Positions 6,615 through 7,622 of a stretch of 7,622 bases of DNA are shown piece after piece (positions within the stretch are counted from its first letter, which is position 1; every line of letters begins with the position of its first letter). Location of the stretch: NCBI GenBank assembly GCA_016935595.1, contig JAFGQQ010000233.1, positions 1-7,622 of the forward strand. The letters are read 5' to 3'. Under the pieces are notes generated by a model. That model was given only the letters and a program-made list of their open reading frames with translations, was not told the origin of the DNA and did not search any database. Position numbers and translations under genes: made by a program. The DNA is from Bacteroidales bacterium (GTDB lineage Bacteria; Bacteroidota; Bacteroidia; Bacteroidales; UBA10428).

Positions 6615-7271
6615 ATGATTTCGAAAAACATTGTTGGTTTTTTAAAGGAATTAAGATTGAATAATAACCGTGAATGGTTTCAGAATAATAAATCGAAATA
6701 TGATAAAGCTAAAAACGAATTTGAAGATTTTGTAAGAAATTTTATTCCTGTTATGATGGAAATAGATAATGAAATAGGTTATCTTGAGCCGAAGGATTGT
6801 ATATTCAGGATTTTTCGTGATGTGCGGTTTTCAAAAGATAAATCACCATATAAAACAAATTTCGGGGTATTTTTTGTTAAAGGCGGAAGAAAGAGTGGAT
6901 ACGGAGGATATTATTTGCATATCGAGCCCGGAAATTATTTTATTGGCGGGGGTATACATATGCCGCCAAATATTATATTAAAGGCTATACGAACCGAAAT
7001 ATATGAAAATATTGATGAATTTAAATCAATAATAAATGAACCTGAATTGCGCACTTATTACGGATATATTGATGCAGACAGGTTGAAATCATTTCCCCGT
7101 GATTTTCCTAAGGATTTTCCAGATATTGACCTTCTTAAATTTACGAGTTATACAATTGGAAGGCAAATTGAAGAAGAAGAAATTCTAAGTAAAGATTTTG
7201 TATTAGAATTGAAACAAGCTTTTATAATTATGAAACCGTTTATAAGGTTTTTAAATAGAGCAGTAAATTAA
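6615..7271 (+). CDS. DUF2461 family protein
   Basis: A 218-residue member of DUF2461 (TIGR02453), a widespread family of unknown function, predicted cytosolic with no signal peptide or membrane segment. Signature blocks are NNNREWF (16-22), FRIFRDVRFSKDKSPYKT (64-81), GYYLHIEPG (98-106), GGG (111-113) and a charged C-terminal half. An in-frame TTG at 6549 would add 22 residues, but family members start only a few residues before the FLKEL stretch, so ATG 6615 is chosen. The gene is divergent from ispD with 94 nt between. That gap carries an ATTAA, 7 nt, TTAAT dyad around ACCGGT (6527-6543) that might be a regulatory site. Its role cannot be inferred from the context. Confidence 0.88.
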   Translation: MISKNIVGFLKELRLNNNREWFQNNKSKYDKAKNEFEDFVRNFIPVMMEIDNEIGYLEPKDCIFRIFRDVRFSKDKSPYKTNFGVFFVKGGRKSGYGGYYLHIEPGNYFIGGGIHMPPNIILKAIRTEIYENIDEFKSIINEPELRTYYGYIDADRLKSFPRDFPKDFPDIDLLKFTSYTIGRQIEEEEILSKDFVLELKQAFIIMKPFIRFLNRAVN

Positions 7272-7278
7272 TTAATAA

Positions 7279-7329
7279 AATAACGGGGCAAGAATTTATA
7301 GCCTAACGAAAGATCTATGCCCCGTTATT
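7279..7329. terminator. Long GC-rich hairpin between convergent genes (probable terminator)
   Basis: AATAACGGGGCA (7279-7290) and TGCCCCGTTATT (7318-7329) are perfect 12-bp arms. Three more pairs (AGA 7291-7293 with TCT 7314-7316, one A bulged) leave a loop of 20 nt. It begins 7 nt after the DUF2461 stop and ends 18 nt before the stop of the small minus-strand ORF. Reading leftwards, the stem is followed by a T-rich tract, so termination fits the minus strand better; rightwards there is no T-run. The large loop is unusual for a simple terminator. Confidence 0.55.
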
Positions 7330-7347
7330 GCGATGTATATCGGGCTA

Positions 7348-7551
7348 TTATTTAGCTATATAAATATGTACAATAAATTTTAATAATTCGTTTGAAGAAG
7401 GTATTCCCAGATAATCCAGAATCACATCTTTGTCATCCTGATCAAATATCTTAATCTGGTAAAGCGATTCATCATTTTTCTCATTCAATCCTTTTACTTC
7501 TTTAGCATTCTTAAGCGAATGACAATAATATAATACTTTTTCCTTATTCAT
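7348..7551 (-). CDS. Small hypothetical protein (67 aa)
   Basis: I do not recognise this ORF. It starts at an ATG and encodes 67 residues with no signal peptide or membrane span. The body is charged (many Lys, Glu and Asp; DQDDKD at 37-42), followed by an amphipathic helix-like end (ILDYLGIPSSNELLKFIVHI). It has a single Cys (C10) and a Cys-His pair near the N-terminus. Support for coding: no gene overlaps it, amino-acid composition is sensible, and a hairpin suited to ending leftward transcription follows its stop. No Shine-Dalgarno or consensus promoter is visible in the 71 nt before the ATG. It could be a spurious ORF. Confidence 0.5.
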   Translation of the reverse strand: MNKEKVLYYCHSLKNAKEVKGLNEKNDESLYQIKIFDQDDKDVILDYLGIPSSNELLKFIVHIYIAK

Positions 7552-7622
7552 ATTTTATATTTTTCTAAATAATTAATCAGCGTTTATCTAAAGATGTGTT
7601 ATTGAGATGAAAGGTTGCGTTG

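Noticed and set aside
7301..7330. Integron attC site (GCCTAAC at 7301 resembles RYYYAAC)
   Set aside because: No GTTRRRY partner at the other end, the motif lies in the hairpin loop, and there is no cassette or integrase.
7607..7622. ATG at 7607 as the start of a rightward gene leaving the window
   Set aside because: Only five codons are visible and there is no Shine-Dalgarno or promoter to support it.

Overview
The window is AT-rich and reads as a chromosomal segment of a member of the Bacteroidota. The evidence is a single-chain type glycine dehydrogenase, mostly weak Shine-Dalgarno sequences, a textbook Bacteroidota promoter (TTTG, 19 nt, TAGATTTG, at 4707-4737), a secreted tyrosine-rich repeat protein of a kind common in that phylum, and an IspD of the MEP isoprenoid pathway. 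No ribosomal RNA, tRNA, CRISPR array, transposase or phage gene was seen. This is an inference from style; no species is claimed.

Layout. Positions 1-1632 (+) hold the C-terminal part of gcvP, whose true start lies left of the window. After a 225-nt gap with no confident element comes a stand-alone corrinoid (B12-binding) protein at 1858-2529 (+). It faces a leftward block of three genes: an isoprenylcysteine/phospholipid methyltransferase-like membrane protein (4022-4534), a short-chain dehydrogenase (3158-3958) and a TetR-family regulator (2594-3151). The dehydrogenase and the regulator are 6 nt apart and surely co-transcribed. A 24-nt block (21 of 24 identical) occurs upstream of both the dehydrogenase and the methyltransferase-like gene, at the same place relative to a candidate promoter, so the three genes are probably one regulon.

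The 226-nt divergent gap 4535-4760 is rich in signals: one copy of the shared block, two perfect inverted repeats side by side, a consensus promoter and an AGGAG ribosome-binding site. It drives a secreted protein at 4761-5852 (+) built of about 26-residue YD-like repeats, function unknown. This gene ends tail-to-tail with ispD (5849-6520, -), the two stop codons sharing bases. Divergent from ispD is a DUF2461 family gene (6615-7271, +). A GC-rich long hairpin (7279-7329) then separates it from a small unrecognised ORF (7348-7551, -).

How the genes may work together. gcvP and the corrinoid protein both belong to one-carbon chemistry (glycine cleavage to methylene-tetrahydrofolate; methyl transfer on cobalamin), but no methyltransferase or reactivase partner is in view. 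The TetR, dehydrogenase and membrane methyltransferase set looks like a small regulated membrane or lipid modification unit; its substrate cannot be told from sequence. IspD is housekeeping. I see no clear defence or mobile system. The least explained items are the shared upstream block, the paired inverted repeats, the repeat protein and the long hairpin.
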